Source: Micromonospora sp. WMMD882
GTDB taxonomy: Bacteria > Actinomycetota > Actinomycetes > Mycobacteriales > Micromonosporaceae
Reading direction: 5' to 3'
NCBI RefSeq assembly: GCF_027497255.1
Contig: NZ_CP114903.1
Location: 4,774,001 to 4,838,000 of the forward strand
DNA: 64,000 nucleotides
Under the pieces are notes generated by a model. The model was not told the DNA's origin and ran no database searches. It saw only the letters and a program-made list of their open reading frames with translations. The translations under genes were made by a program, and so were the position numbers. Shown one piece after another: positions 8,275 to 17,621 of the stretch (positions within the stretch are counted from its first letter, which is position 1; each line of letters begins with the position of its first letter).

Positions 8275-8646
8275 ATGTCCCACACCCCCGCTCACACCCG
8301 CCGTACCGGTCGTATCGTGCTGCGCGCGACCGTCTCGGTGGCCGCCGTCGGCCTGCCCCTGACCATCCCGGCCGCCGCCCACGCCGACCCCGGCGGCGCC
8401 GTCTACCTGGCGGCGAACTCGCTGCCGGTGGTGATCGCCAACCTGCAGGCCTGGCTCATGGGGATCCTCGCCGCGATCGCCACGCTCTTCCTCGTCCTGG
8501 CCGGCGTGTACTGGGCGACCGCCGGTGGTGACCCGTCCCAGGTGGAGAAGGCCAAACTCGCCCTGCGCAACGCGCTGATCGGCTATGGATTGGCCGTCCT
8601 CGCGCCGATCCTGCTGCAGGTCGTCCAGGGCATCGTCGGCGGCTGA
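8275..8646 (+). CDS. VirB2/TrbC-like pilin or small channel subunit
   Basis: 123 aa (ATG 8275; GTG 8272 is an alternative) behind GGGAGG. An Arg-rich N-terminus and hydrophobic core end in PAAAHA|DPGG, a good signal-peptidase site. Two transmembrane helices follow (NLQAWLMGILAAIATLFLVL and LRNALIGYGLAVLAPILLQV) separated by YWATAGGDPSQVEKAK. This helix-loop-helix layout is that of VirB2/TrbC pilins of type IV secretion systems. It is the first gene of the conjugation operon and is followed within 7 nt by the VirB6-like gene. Confidence 0.75.
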   Translation: MSHTPAHTRRTGRIVLRATVSVAAVGLPLTIPAAAHADPGGAVYLAANSLPVVIANLQAWLMGILAAIATLFLVLAGVYWATAGGDPSQVEKAKLALRNALIGYGLAVLAPILLQVVQGIVGG

Positions 8647-8652
8647 GTCGTC

Positions 8653-9567
8653 ATGGGATGGTTCCTCGACCAGGCCCTCGACTGGCTCACCATCGCGGTC
8701 CTGGCCTGCATCACCGCGATCTTCGACCTGATCACCGGCATCCTGCTCCACACCCCGAAGGTCACCGCGCTGCCGCAGGTGCAGGCCCTCACCGGCCGGT
8801 CGGTCTGGATCGTGGACACCGTCTTCGTCCTGGCGTTCGTCGCCGCCGGCGTGCTCGTCATGGTCGCCGGCGGCGGCGAACAGTCCCGGTACACGATCAA
8901 GGACCTCCTACCTCGGCTGGTCGTCGGGTTCACCGCCGCGCACTTCTCCCAGCTCGCCTGCGCCCAACTGATCGACGTGGCCAACGGGTTGACCGGAGCG
9001 GTCAGCGAGGGCGGCTTCGACGACGCCGGGGCGTTCACCGCGACCCGGACGCACCTCGCGGCGGCACAGGACCACATGGTTCCGCTGTTGTTCCTGGTCC
9101 TGGTCCTCATCATCGCCGTGCTGGTCGTGACGACCGCGTTCCAGGTGATCGGCCGGGTCGTGGCGCTGCTGGTGATGACGGCCGTCGCGCCGCTGGCGCT
9201 GGCCTGCCACGCCCTGCCCCAGACCGACGGATTCGCCCGCCTGTGGTGGCGCGCCTACGGCGGATGCCTGGCGATCCCCGTCGCCCAGGCGTTTGTCCTC
9301 ACCGCGGGCGAACAGACGCTCCTCGACCCGGCGGCCATGCTGCCGGTGTTCGGCCTGCCGCTCGACCCCGGCGGCGCCCTGAACCTCCTGGTCGTCGTGG
9401 TCCTGCTCTGGACCACCGTCAGGATCCCCACCCTGATGGCCCGCTGGGCGGGCCAGAGCGGACGCGGCACGACGAACATGCTCGGCGCGGTCGTCCGCGT
9501 CGTCGTGGTGCAGCAACTCTCCCGCGCCGTCCCCGGCCTGAACACCCTACGGAGGACCATCCGATGA
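8653..9567 (+). CDS. VirB6/TrbL-like multi-spanning membrane protein
   Basis: 304 aa. It has at least six hydrophobic helices, for example WLTIAVLACITAIFDLITGI, VFVLAFVAAGVLVMVAG and LLFLVLVLIIAVLVVTTAFQ. The segment AVAPLALACHALPQTDGFAR followed by LWWRAYGGCLAIPVAQAF is typical of TrbL/VirB6-type channel proteins in Gram-positive conjugation modules. It would form the inner translocation channel with VirB4 and the PrgI-like protein. Its stop overlaps the next start (ATGA), supporting one transcript. Confidence 0.8.
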   Translation: MGWFLDQALDWLTIAVLACITAIFDLITGILLHTPKVTALPQVQALTGRSVWIVDTVFVLAFVAAGVLVMVAGGGEQSRYTIKDLLPRLVVGFTAAHFSQLACAQLIDVANGLTGAVSEGGFDDAGAFTATRTHLAAAQDHMVPLLFLVLVLIIAVLVVTTAFQVIGRVVALLVMTAVAPLALACHALPQTDGFARLWWRAYGGCLAIPVAQAFVLTAGEQTLLDPAAMLPVFGLPLDPGGALNLLVVVVLLWTTVRIPTLMARWAGQSGRGTTNMLGAVVRVVVVQQLSRAVPGLNTLRRTIR

Positions 9568-10532
9568 CCCGACCCGAACCCGACGGTGACCTGACCCGGG
9601 CGCGGATGCCCGCCGACGTCGACGCCCCCGCCAAGGTCGCCTACGGCCTGACGTTCCACCAACTGGCGATCGTCGCCGCCGGCGCCCTGCTCTTCTACGC
9701 CGCGTGGCGCACCCTCCACGCGGTCGTGCCGACCCCGGTGCTCATCGGCGCGGGTGTGGTGCTCGGCGGGCTCGCCACCGGCTTGGCGCTCGGCCGCCGA
9801 GACGGCCTGTCCATGGACGTGTGGCTGCTGCACGCGATCCGCCACACCCGCGCCCCCCGCGCGCTGTCCAACGCCGGCATCACGGCGGACACCGGGGTGC
9901 CGGACTGGGTCGACACGCCCAGGAGCGGGCGGGAGCCGCTGCCGGCGCCGTTGCGGCTGCCCGCCGACGCCATCGACGACGACGGGGAGATCAGCCTCGG
10001 CGCAGGCAGGGCGGCGATCGTCGGCGCCACCACGGTGAACCTCGCCCTGCGCACCCCCGCCGAGCAGGCGGCCCTGATCGACGGGTGGGGCAGGTGGCTC
10101 AACAGCCTGTCGACGCCCACGCAGATCGTCGTGTCCGCGCAGCCGGTCGACCTGGCCTCCCACGGCCGGGCCCTCGCCGCCGCCGCGGACGCCCAGCCGC
10201 ACCCGCGACTGCGGGCGGCGTGCGCCGACCACGCCGCGTTCCTCGCCGACCTCGCCTCCCGGCGGGACCCGCTGCGCCGGCAGGTCCTGATCGTCCACCG
10301 CACGACCGCCGGCGAGAGCAGCCGCCGCGCTGGCCTGCGCCGCGCCGACGACACGGCACGGACGCTGTCCGGCCTCGGCGTCGGCCCGCAGGTGCTGGAC
10401 GGCCCGGCGGTCACCGCCGCGCTGGCCTGCGCCACCGACCCCTACCGGCCACCGCGCCCGGGCGGCCTGGCCGCGCCCGACGCCGTCATCACCGCCGCTG
10501 CCCCCGCCCACACGAAGAGGAAGACGTCATGA
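9564..10532 (+). CDS. PrgI-family (VirB3-like) membrane protein
   Basis: 322 aa from ATG 9564, overlapping the previous stop. The early segment PAKVAYGLTFHQLAIVAAGA plus two transmembrane helices within the first ~80 residues (LLFYAAWRTLHAVVP, PVLIGAGVVLGGLATGLAL) fit the PrgI family, the VirB3 analogue that always precedes VirB4 in these systems. The long hydrophilic remainder (MDVWLLHAIRHTRAPRALSN onward) is the SCO6880-like extension seen in actinobacterial members. It ends by overlapping the VirB4 ATG. Confidence 0.75.
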   Translation: MTRPEPDGDLTRARMPADVDAPAKVAYGLTFHQLAIVAAGALLFYAAWRTLHAVVPTPVLIGAGVVLGGLATGLALGRRDGLSMDVWLLHAIRHTRAPRALSNAGITADTGVPDWVDTPRSGREPLPAPLRLPADAIDDDGEISLGAGRAAIVGATTVNLALRTPAEQAALIDGWGRWLNSLSTPTQIVVSAQPVDLASHGRALAAAADAQPHPRLRAACADHAAFLADLASRRDPLRRQVLIVHRTTAGESSRRAGLRRADDTARTLSGLGVGPQVLDGPAVTAALACATDPYRPPRPGGLAAPDAVITAAAPAHTKRKTS

Positions 10533-12316
10533 TCAGGAAGAAAGGAACCGCGGGAGGCGGCGCGCCGCCGCAGGCGGCCTCGTTGGCGTCGGCGGTCGCG
10601 CCGGCCGCGGTCGAGGTCACCCCACGGTGGCTGCGCGTCGGCGACGGATATGCCGCCACCCTCGTGGTGACCGGCTACCCCGCTGAGGTCGGCGGCGCGT
10701 GGCTGGAACCGCTGCTGTCCTGGCCTGGCCGCCTCGACCTGGCCCTGCACATCGAGCCGCTGCCGGCGCCGATCGCCGCCGCCCGGCTGCGCACCCAACG
10801 GGCCCGCCTGGAGTCATCTCGTCGGGCGGACTCCGACCGGGGCAGGCTGGCCGACCCCTACGTCGACGCCGCCGCCGAAGACGCCGGTGACCTGGCCGAA
10901 CGACTCGCCCGCGGCGCGGCGAAACTGTTCCGGGTCGGGCTGTACCTGACCGTGCACGCCCGATCCGAGGCCGACCTGGCGCAGGCGTGCGCGCAGGTGC
11001 GGGCCGCCGCCGCGTCGACCCTCCTGGACGTGCAGCCGGCGACCTGGCGGCAACTGGCCGGCTGGACCACCACCCTGCCGCTGGCCACCGACGGGCTGCG
11101 GATGCTGCGGACCATGGACACCCAGGCCTTGGCCGCCGCGTTCCCGCTGGCCAGCCCGGACCTGCCCGCGCCGCTGCCCGGCGACCCGCCGGCCACCGGC
11201 GGGGTCCTGTACGGGGTCAACCCGGCCAGCGCCGGCATCGTCTGGTGGGACCGGTGGGCGCAGGAGAACCACAACTCGGTCGTTCTGGCCCGATCGGGGG
11301 CGGGGAAGTCGTACTTCGTGAAGCTGGAGATCCTGCGCAACCTCTACCAGGGTGTGCAGATCGCGGTCGTGGACCCTGAGGACGAGTACCTGCGGCTGGC
11401 CGACGCGGTCGGTGGCAGCGTCGTCCGGTTGGGCCTGCCCGGCGTGAAGATCAACCCCCTCGACCTGCCCGTCGGCGACCGCCGCCCCGACACCCTGACC
11501 CGCCGCGGGCTGTTCCTGCACACCCTGATCAGCGTGATGCTCGGCCATCAGCCGCCACCGGCGGAACAGGCCGCGCTGGACCGGGCCATCCTCGCCGTCT
11601 ACCGGGCCGCCGGCATCACCGCGGATCCGGCCACCCACCACCGGACGGCGCCGCTGCTGCGCGACCTCACGCAGACGCTGCGCGCCGACGACGACCCGGC
11701 CGCCGCGACGCTGGCTGCCCGGCTCGCGCCCTGGGTGCAGGGCAGCTTCGCCGACCTGTTCGACGGCCCCACGACCCAGGCCCCGGTCGGACACCTGGTC
11801 GTGTGGTCGCTGCGGCACCTGCCCGACGAGCTGCGCACCGTCGGCACCCTGCTCGCCCTGGACTCGATCTGGCGCGCCGTCGACGCACCGCGACGCCCGG
11901 CGCAGCGGCGGCTCGTCGTGGTCGACGAGGCGTGGCTGCTGATGCGCGACGGCGAGGGTGCCCGGTTCCTGTTCCGGATGTCGAAGGCGGCACGCAAGCG
12001 CAACGCCGGGCTGACCGTGGTCACCCAGGACGCCGCCGACGTGCTGAACACCGACCTCGGTCAGGCGGTGGTGTCCAACGCCGCCACCCAGGTACTGCTG
12101 CGGCAGGCCCCACAGGCCATCGACGCCGTCGGGGAAGCGTTCGGGCTCACCGGCGGCGAACGACGCCTGCTGCTGTCGGCCCGCCGCGGCCACGGCCTGT
12201 TGATCTCCGGGGTGAACAGGACAAGCTTCGAGTCGATCTCCTCCGACGCGGAGCACGCCCTGTGCACCACGGACCCGGCCGAGCTGGCCGAGGGCGACGA
12301 GGAGGACGACCTGTGA
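10529..12316 (+). CDS. VirB4/TraC-family conjugation ATPase
   Basis: 595 aa. Walker A is LARSGAGKSYFVKLE (about residue 253), and Walker B is RRLVVVDEAWLLMRD (about 463). VTQDAADVL and ATQVLLRQ follow as the usual VirB4 motifs. The N-terminal ~230 residues contain the CagE/VirB4 N-domain. It powers type IV secretion channel assembly at the cytoplasmic membrane. Start ATG 10529 overlaps the PrgI-like stop, and its own stop overlaps the GTG of the coupling protein. Neighbours and order (VirB2-VirB6-VirB3-VirB4-VirD4) make the assignment secure. Confidence 0.9.
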   Translation: MIRKKGTAGGGAPPQAASLASAVAPAAVEVTPRWLRVGDGYAATLVVTGYPAEVGGAWLEPLLSWPGRLDLALHIEPLPAPIAAARLRTQRARLESSRRADSDRGRLADPYVDAAAEDAGDLAERLARGAAKLFRVGLYLTVHARSEADLAQACAQVRAAAASTLLDVQPATWRQLAGWTTTLPLATDGLRMLRTMDTQALAAAFPLASPDLPAPLPGDPPATGGVLYGVNPASAGIVWWDRWAQENHNSVVLARSGAGKSYFVKLEILRNLYQGVQIAVVDPEDEYLRLADAVGGSVVRLGLPGVKINPLDLPVGDRRPDTLTRRGLFLHTLISVMLGHQPPPAEQAALDRAILAVYRAAGITADPATHHRTAPLLRDLTQTLRADDDPAAATLAARLAPWVQGSFADLFDGPTTQAPVGHLVVWSLRHLPDELRTVGTLLALDSIWRAVDAPRRPAQRRLVVVDEAWLLMRDGEGARFLFRMSKAARKRNAGLTVVTQDAADVLNTDLGQAVVSNAATQVLLRQAPQAIDAVGEAFGLTGGERRLLLSARRGHGLLISGVNRTSFESISSDAEHALCTTDPAELAEGDEEDDL

Positions 12317-14835
12317 CACCACCCCTCGACGCCCTCGGATCCGTGCTCACGTCGCCGCCACCAGCTCCCAGCTCCACGTTCGGGCCGGGCGCCGGCGCCG
12401 TTCCACCTCCTACAGGACCGGGGGCTGCCCTGGTCGACGCCGCCGTGTGGGCCACACAGCGACCGTGGTTGGCGGCTGTCGCCGCCGGGCTGCTGGTCGT
12501 CTGGGTCGCAGCCCGGAACATGGTCGAGATCTGGCGGCACCGCCACCACGGCCAGGGCGCGCGGCTGGTGACGATCGCGCCGCCGCCCGAGGTCGACCCG
12601 CGTAGCGCGGGCGCGTTGTGGGCCAACCTCGCCGGCGTGCTCACCCCGTCGAGGCGGCGACGTCTGCTCTACGGCGCCCCGCACGTCGTGTGGCAGTACA
12701 CGTGGTCGGGCCGGCAGCTGCTCATCTCGATCTGGGTGCCCGGCACCGTCCCGCCAGGGGCGGTCGAGGCGGCGGTGCGGGCAGCGTGGCCCAGCTCGGC
12801 CACCACCACCGACACCAACCCGCCACCGCCGATCCCCCTGCACGCGCACCCCGCCACCGGCGGACACCTGCTGCCGGTGTTCGCGGAGTGGCTGCCGCTG
12901 GCCGTCGATCACGACGCCGACCCGCTGCGTCCGCTGATGTCGGCCGGCGCGCAACTCACCCCCGGGGAGTACGCGTGCGTGCAGATCCTTGCCCGCCCGG
13001 CCACACCCCGGCGGGCGGCACGAGCCCGCCGCGCCGCCGGACGGCTACGCGCCGGCAAGACCGCCGCCCCGGCCAACAACCCGGCCGCGCCGCTGCTGTG
13101 GCTGCTCGACGCGTTCCTACCCGGCAACAGCGGTGGCGGCCGGGCCACCGCGCCCGCCGCCCGACGGGATCCGACCATCGAGCGGGACGTGCGGGCGATC
13201 CTGGACAAGACCGCGCACCCGTTGTGGCAGACCGGCATCCGGTACGCCGCCGGCACCACCAACCGGCGGCGTACCGGCGCGGACCCGGGGGGTCGGCTCC
13301 GGGGCATCGCTGACACGCTCGCCTCGGCGTTCGCCGTCCACACCGGCCGCAACCGGCTCACCCACCGGGCCCGGATGACCGCGCCGGCAGCTGTTCTCGC
13401 CGCCCGCCGGCTCGGCCCCGGATTCCTCACCTCTACCCCGGAACTCGCCGCCCTGGCGGCGTTGCCGCAGGATCTCGCCGTGCCCGGCCTGGACCGGGCG
13501 CGGGCGGCGTCCATGCCGGCACCGGTCGCCGTCCCCGGCGGCGGACGCGGCGTGAAGATGCTCGGCGACGCCGAGATCGGTGGCCACAGTGTCGGGCTGT
13601 CGGTGGCGGACGCGAGATATCACACGCACGTGATCGGATCGACGGGCTCCGGGAAGACCACCCTGCTGGTCAACCTGACCCTCGACGACATCAAAGCCGG
13701 CCGCGGCACCATCGTCATCGACCCCCACGGAGACCTCGTCCTGGACATCCTCGACCGGCTCCCCGCCACCGTCGCCGACCGCGTCGTGCTCTTCGACCCC
13801 GATCAGCCGAACCCGCCGACGCTGAACCCCCTTGAAGGCGATGATCCTGACCTGGTCGTCGACAACCTGGTCAGCATCTTCGGCAGCATTTTCCAGAAGG
13901 CGTGGGGGCCACGGATGGACGACGTCATGCGGGTGGCGTGCCTGACCCTGCTACGGCACAACAACGTCACCCTCCAGCACATCCCCCCGCTGCTCAACAG
14001 CCCCCAGTTCCGCTCCGCCATGACCGTGGACCTGGACGACCCGGCCGGGCTCAGCGGCTTCTGGCAGTGGTACGACGGCCTCAACGACAGCCTCCGCTCC
14101 CAGGTCATCGGGCCGGTCCTCGCCCGGCTGAGGTCCTTCCTGCTGCGCGACTTCGTCAAACGCACCATGCGCTACCCGCGCTCCAGCTTCGACATGGGCA
14201 AGGTCCTCGACGACGGGGTGCTGCTCGTCCGCATCCCCAAAGGCGTCCTCGGCGAGGACACCAGCCGGCTCCTCGGCTCCCTGATCCTCGCCCAGGTATG
14301 GCAGGCCGCCACCGCCCGCGCCGCCACCGCACCCGAACGCCGCCGCGACGCCACCCTCATCATCGACGAGGCCCAGAACTTCCTCACCCTCGCCAACAGC
14401 CTCGACACGATGCTCGCCGAAGCCCGCAAATACCGGCTCTCCCTCGTCCTCGCCCACCAGGACCTCGCCCAGTTCCCCCGCGACCTGCTCGCCGCCACCT
14501 CCGCCAACGCCCGCAACAAGGTGTACTTCACGGTCGCGCCGGAGGACGCGAAGGTCCTCGCCCGGCACACCCTGCCCGAACTCGGCGAGCACGACCTCGC
14601 CCACCTCGACGCCTACACCGCCGCCGCCCGCCTCGTCGTCGACGGCCGCCAGACACCGGCGTTCACGATGAAGACCCGCCCACCCAAGCCGGTCGTCGGC
14701 GAGGCGACCGCCATCCGGCAGGCCGCCGCGGCGGCGGTACCGGTCCAGGACACCAGCGCCGTCGACGACCTCGTCGAACGGCTCAGCCGCAAACCCGACG
14801 ACCGGCGCAACCGCCCGAAGAGCGACCGCGCCTGA
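12313..14835 (+). CDS. VirD4/TraG-like type IV coupling ATPase
   Basis: 840 aa from GTG 12313 (GTGA overlap). One transmembrane helix lies near residues 45-65 (LAAVAAGLLVVWVAARNMVE). The ATPase domain starts at HTHVIGSTGSGKTTLLVNLT (Walker A, about 441) and contains IVIDPHGDLVLDILDRLP. Walker B is TLIIDEAQNFLTLAN (about 680) and LVLAHQDLAQFPRDLL follows. These motifs match the TraD/TraG/VirD4 coupling proteins and the DUF87/helicase HerA-like group. It would present the DNA-relaxase substrate to the channel. The ~380-residue insert between the membrane helix and the ATPase domain is typical of actinobacterial versions. Confidence 0.85.
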   Translation: MTPPLDALGSVLTSPPPAPSSTFGPGAGAVPPPTGPGAALVDAAVWATQRPWLAAVAAGLLVVWVAARNMVEIWRHRHHGQGARLVTIAPPPEVDPRSAGALWANLAGVLTPSRRRRLLYGAPHVVWQYTWSGRQLLISIWVPGTVPPGAVEAAVRAAWPSSATTTDTNPPPPIPLHAHPATGGHLLPVFAEWLPLAVDHDADPLRPLMSAGAQLTPGEYACVQILARPATPRRAARARRAAGRLRAGKTAAPANNPAAPLLWLLDAFLPGNSGGGRATAPAARRDPTIERDVRAILDKTAHPLWQTGIRYAAGTTNRRRTGADPGGRLRGIADTLASAFAVHTGRNRLTHRARMTAPAAVLAARRLGPGFLTSTPELAALAALPQDLAVPGLDRARAASMPAPVAVPGGGRGVKMLGDAEIGGHSVGLSVADARYHTHVIGSTGSGKTTLLVNLTLDDIKAGRGTIVIDPHGDLVLDILDRLPATVADRVVLFDPDQPNPPTLNPLEGDDPDLVVDNLVSIFGSIFQKAWGPRMDDVMRVACLTLLRHNNVTLQHIPPLLNSPQFRSAMTVDLDDPAGLSGFWQWYDGLNDSLRSQVIGPVLARLRSFLLRDFVKRTMRYPRSSFDMGKVLDDGVLLVRIPKGVLGEDTSRLLGSLILAQVWQAATARAATAPERRRDATLIIDEAQNFLTLANSLDTMLAEARKYRLSLVLAHQDLAQFPRDLLAATSANARNKVYFTVAPEDAKVLARHTLPELGEHDLAHLDAYTAAARLVVDGRQTPAFTMKTRPPKPVVGEATAIRQAAAAAVPVQDTSAVDDLVERLSRKPDDRRNRPKSDRA

Positions 14836-14935
14836 CCGTCCTCTGCCAGCCGGTGGCGTCGCCCGGGTCGCCCACCGGCTCGTCACCAGGATCGCCACCC
14901 GTGACCGCCCGACACCCGCCGCGCACCCCTGACCT

Positions 14936-14970
14936 GGGCTGTCAGTGCCGCACACACCCCCTGACAGCCC
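14936..14970. promoter_or_regulatory. Inverted repeat with CTGTCAG core before the replication-relaxation gene
   Basis: Perfect 10-bp arms GGGCTGTCAG and CTGACAGCCC with a 15-bp spacer. They use the same CTGTCAG word that is clustered at 4952-5564. A second perfect 18-bp palindrome (half-site CCCTCCCGA) lies at 15001-15018, 13 nt before the Shine-Dalgarno of the next gene. Operator or terminator are both possible. Confidence 0.5.
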
Positions 14971-15044
14971 CTCCGCGCTGCCCTCTCCGGTTCCAGACAC
15001 CCCTCCCGATCGGGAGGGAACCCCTTCGCCTAGGAGCAAACGCC

Positions 15045-15920
15045 GTGTATTCCCGTGTCCCGCCCCTGTCCAGCAAACCGGACCCCCTCGCGGTGTTCGG
15101 CCGTATCGTCCCCCGCGACCACGCCCTCCTCGCGCTGCTCGCCGAGCACTACCTGCTCTCCACCGACCAGATCACCAACGCCTTCTTCGACAACCGCCGC
15201 ACCGCCCAACGGCGGCTGACGATCCTGCACCGCCTCGACGTGCTGCACCGCTTCGCCCGCAGCGGCGCCCACGGCCGCTACGGATCCCTGCTCTACACCC
15301 TCGGCCCCGTCGGACTGCAACTACACCCGACCAGCTACCACGACCCGAACAGCCCCGGCGGCAGGACGCCCCGCAGCTCCCTGGAACGCGCCAAGCGGAT
15401 CGCCGCCAGCGGACAGGTCAACCACCTGCTCGGGGTCAACCAGTTCTTCACCGACCTGATCGCCACCGCCCGCCGCGCCGACACCGTCCGGCTGTCACGG
15501 TGGTGGTCCGAGCAGCACGCCACGACCGTCTACGCCCAGGCCGGCATCCGCCCCGACGGCCACGGCGTATGGACCGTCGGCGACACCTCCACCGGGTTCT
15601 TCCTCGAGCACGACAACGACACCGAGAACCTCGCGCGGGTCGTGGCCAAGCTGCGCGGCTACGAACGCCTCACCACCTTCGGCCCCCGCTACCCCGTCCT
15701 GTTCTGGGTCCCCAGCCGACGCCGCGAGACCAGCCTCCTCAACGTGCTCGCCGGACTGCGCACCGTAAGCCCCATCGCGACCGCCGTGCACGGCCCCGAC
15801 CCCGCCGGCCGGGTGTGGACCCTCGTCTCGGACCCCACCCACCGCAGGCACCTACACGAACTGCCCTGCGACCACGGCCCCGACACGGTCACCAACCCGC
15901 AGCGCTTCGACGACCTGTAG
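15045..15920 (+). CDS. Replication-relaxation family protein
   Basis: 291 aa from GTG 15045 with TAGGAG 8 nt upstream. The N-terminal winged-helix (LLALLAEHYLLSTDQITNAF, TAQRRLTILHRLDVLHRFAR) followed by HLLGVNQFFTDLIATAR, GFFLEHDNDTENLARVVAKL and YPVLFWVPS matches the Replic_Relax family. These proteins accompany plasmids and ICEs and are proposed to aid plasmid DNA relaxation or replication initiation. It lies directly downstream of the coupling ATPase, behind two palindromes. No classical relaxase is in the window, so this is the best candidate here for a DNA-processing factor. Confidence 0.75.
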   Translation: MYSRVPPLSSKPDPLAVFGRIVPRDHALLALLAEHYLLSTDQITNAFFDNRRTAQRRLTILHRLDVLHRFARSGAHGRYGSLLYTLGPVGLQLHPTSYHDPNSPGGRTPRSSLERAKRIAASGQVNHLLGVNQFFTDLIATARRADTVRLSRWWSEQHATTVYAQAGIRPDGHGVWTVGDTSTGFFLEHDNDTENLARVVAKLRGYERLTTFGPRYPVLFWVPSRRRETSLLNVLAGLRTVSPIATAVHGPDPAGRVWTLVSDPTHRRHLHELPCDHGPDTVTNPQRFDDL

Positions 15921-16397
15921 GACTCACACCGCAGGTCAGCGGCACCGACCTCTCGGACCGAGGGCCTCCGCGCAGGTCGACCACCGACCGCGTCTGCCAG
16001 CGGCCACGATCGTTTGTGGGAGGCCCGGAGTCTCACAGCGTCCGCGCCGACGGACGGCCAGCCCGGGCCGGAACGTCTCACCGTGCAGGTCAACCCCATT
16101 CTTCGGCGACCATCTCGCCGGAGCGGCCTGACAGAACAGGCCGCTACCTTTCACGGCACCAACAGCACCCACACATATCTCCACCCGGTTCGGTCCCACC
16201 TCGGAACCACCGCCGCACCCACCGGTGCGCCACGCCCACCCGCCCCACCCAGGGCCGGTCGGCGCCGCGCCGCGCGGCGACCCCAGGTCGCACCGCGCCA
16301 CCCCGCACCACCCCTCTCCCTTGCGACCGACCCACGCACCCGGTGGGCCGGTCATCTCCGCGCGTCCTCACGCGCCCACACCCCAGGAGGATCTGCC
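15921..16397. other. Intergenic region, no gene recognised
   Basis: About 480 bp without a supportable gene. It contains CTGACAG at 16128-16134 inside a short imperfect palindrome (GCCTGACAGAACAGGC) and ends with the AGGAGG at 16385-16390 of the next gene. It may hold the promoter of the following accessory block. Confidence 0.4.
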
Positions 16398-17114
16398 ATG
16401 GCCAAGAACCCGGCCCGCAAGGCCACCCCGCCAGCTGCCACGCCGACGGCAACGGTCAGCACCATGATCGTCTGCGTTCCGGACGACCTGCCCCGGGAAG
16501 CCCTGACCACGCACCAGCTCGACCGCAACTTCGGTGTCCAGGGCACCCTGTCGCCCCGGTTCTGGGCCTCTCCCGCCATGTACCTGTGGCAGCGCGGTCA
16601 GATGTTCGGATTGCGCAAGGGCCGTCCCGCCTACTGCGCGGGCGGACCGGTGCGACTGCTCGACCTGCACGGCATGCGCCAGGCCGCCGCCATGGGAGCG
16701 GGCATCCGCCACCAGCTGTTCAGCCAGGTCGTGCACGGCACCAGGCCGGCCACCCCGTGGCACGTCTACGCGGCCCGCCACCTGGCGGACCCGACCAACT
16801 ACCCCTACGACAGGGCAGCGGCGGACTTCACCCACCAGCCCCGGGTCAACGCGATCCGGATGCACAACGCCGCCGCCTACGGCACCGGGCGGATCGCCCT
16901 CGGCGAGCTGGAGATGTACCAGGCCGGCTCCATGGCCTACCAGCACCACAGCGCGTTGACCGCGATCGCCGGCGACGCGCTGATCACCGCCGAGGGAGCC
17001 AAGCTGGCCCCGGCCAGCGACGCCCTGGCCGACCGGGTCACCTACCTCGACCAGGCCCACCGCCTGCTCGCCGCCATCGACCCCGACCAGCGGCTGCTCG
17101 CCGTAGCGCTCTGA
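16398..17114 (+). CDS. Hypothetical ICE protein
   Basis: 238 aa from ATG 16398, AGGAGG 7 nt upstream; the longer upstream reading has no ribosome-binding site. It has a Lys/Ala/Thr-rich N-terminus (MAKNPARKATPPAATPTA), then MIVCVPDDLPREAL and a soluble body with SPRFWASPAMYLWQRGQMFG. There is no signal peptide or membrane helix. No family is recognised. Its position as first gene of the accessory block behind the conjugation genes, and the CTGACAG motif both upstream and just after its stop (17111), suggest it belongs to the element's regulon. Confidence 0.7.
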   Translation: MAKNPARKATPPAATPTATVSTMIVCVPDDLPREALTTHQLDRNFGVQGTLSPRFWASPAMYLWQRGQMFGLRKGRPAYCAGGPVRLLDLHGMRQAAAMGAGIRHQLFSQVVHGTRPATPWHVYAARHLADPTNYPYDRAAADFTHQPRVNAIRMHNAAAYGTGRIALGELEMYQAGSMAYQHHSALTAIAGDALITAEGAKLAPASDALADRVTYLDQAHRLLAAIDPDQRLLAVAL

Positions 17115-17139
17115 CAGCCTCGACAGGAAGGACACTGCC

Positions 17140-17571
17140 ATGGGCCGCGTCATGTTCCTGCTCGACGAGGTCGAGCAACTCGCCGACGCCTGCCTGCGCG
17201 CCCAGCACGGGAACACAGGCGACCGGGAGGCGCCCCACCCGGCGCTGCGGGTGATGCACGACGAGTTCCAGCGGATCTACCTGACCGGTACCAGCGCCTC
17301 CGCCGGTGAGCGCCACCGCCTGCGGCCCGTCACCTGCAGCCTCGCCGGCTGGCAGGAGACACCGGTGCTGACCGGACAGCTCACCGGCAGGCGCCACCGA
17401 CGGCTGCGCCCGGGTCGTCTCGGCGACATGCCGCTGCGCGGGCCGGAGAGCGACCTGCTGCGTCTCATCCAGTCCGGCGTCGACGCCGGCTGGAGCACCT
17501 TCGTCGTCGACTACGTCGACGGCGCCGTCATTCCCGGTGTCGGCCGCGGACGCTTCCGCGCCCCGCACTGA
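17140..17571 (+). CDS. Hypothetical protein
   Basis: 143 aa, ATG 17140 preceded by GGAAGGA. Soluble and basic in the middle (GRRHRRLRPGRLGDMPLRG), ending VVDYVDGAVIPGVGRGRF. No motif or family is recognised. It follows the previous gene by 25 nt with CTGACAG at 17111-17117 between them, and is probably co-transcribed. Confidence 0.65.
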   Translation: MGRVMFLLDEVEQLADACLRAQHGNTGDREAPHPALRVMHDEFQRIYLTGTSASAGERHRLRPVTCSLAGWQETPVLTGQLTGRRHRRLRPGRLGDMPLRGPESDLLRLIQSGVDAGWSTFVVDYVDGAVIPGVGRGRFRAPH

Positions 17572-17621
17572 CACCGTCCGGAACCGATCGGGCCAGCAGC
17601 CGCCATCCCTGTACCCGAAGG

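Noticed and set aside
8275..15920. FtsK/TraB-type single-protein conjugation (AICE type)
   Set aside because: The presence of VirB4-, VirB6- and VirB3-like genes with a VirD4-type ATPase indicates a type IV secretion system rather than the TraB translocase mechanism.
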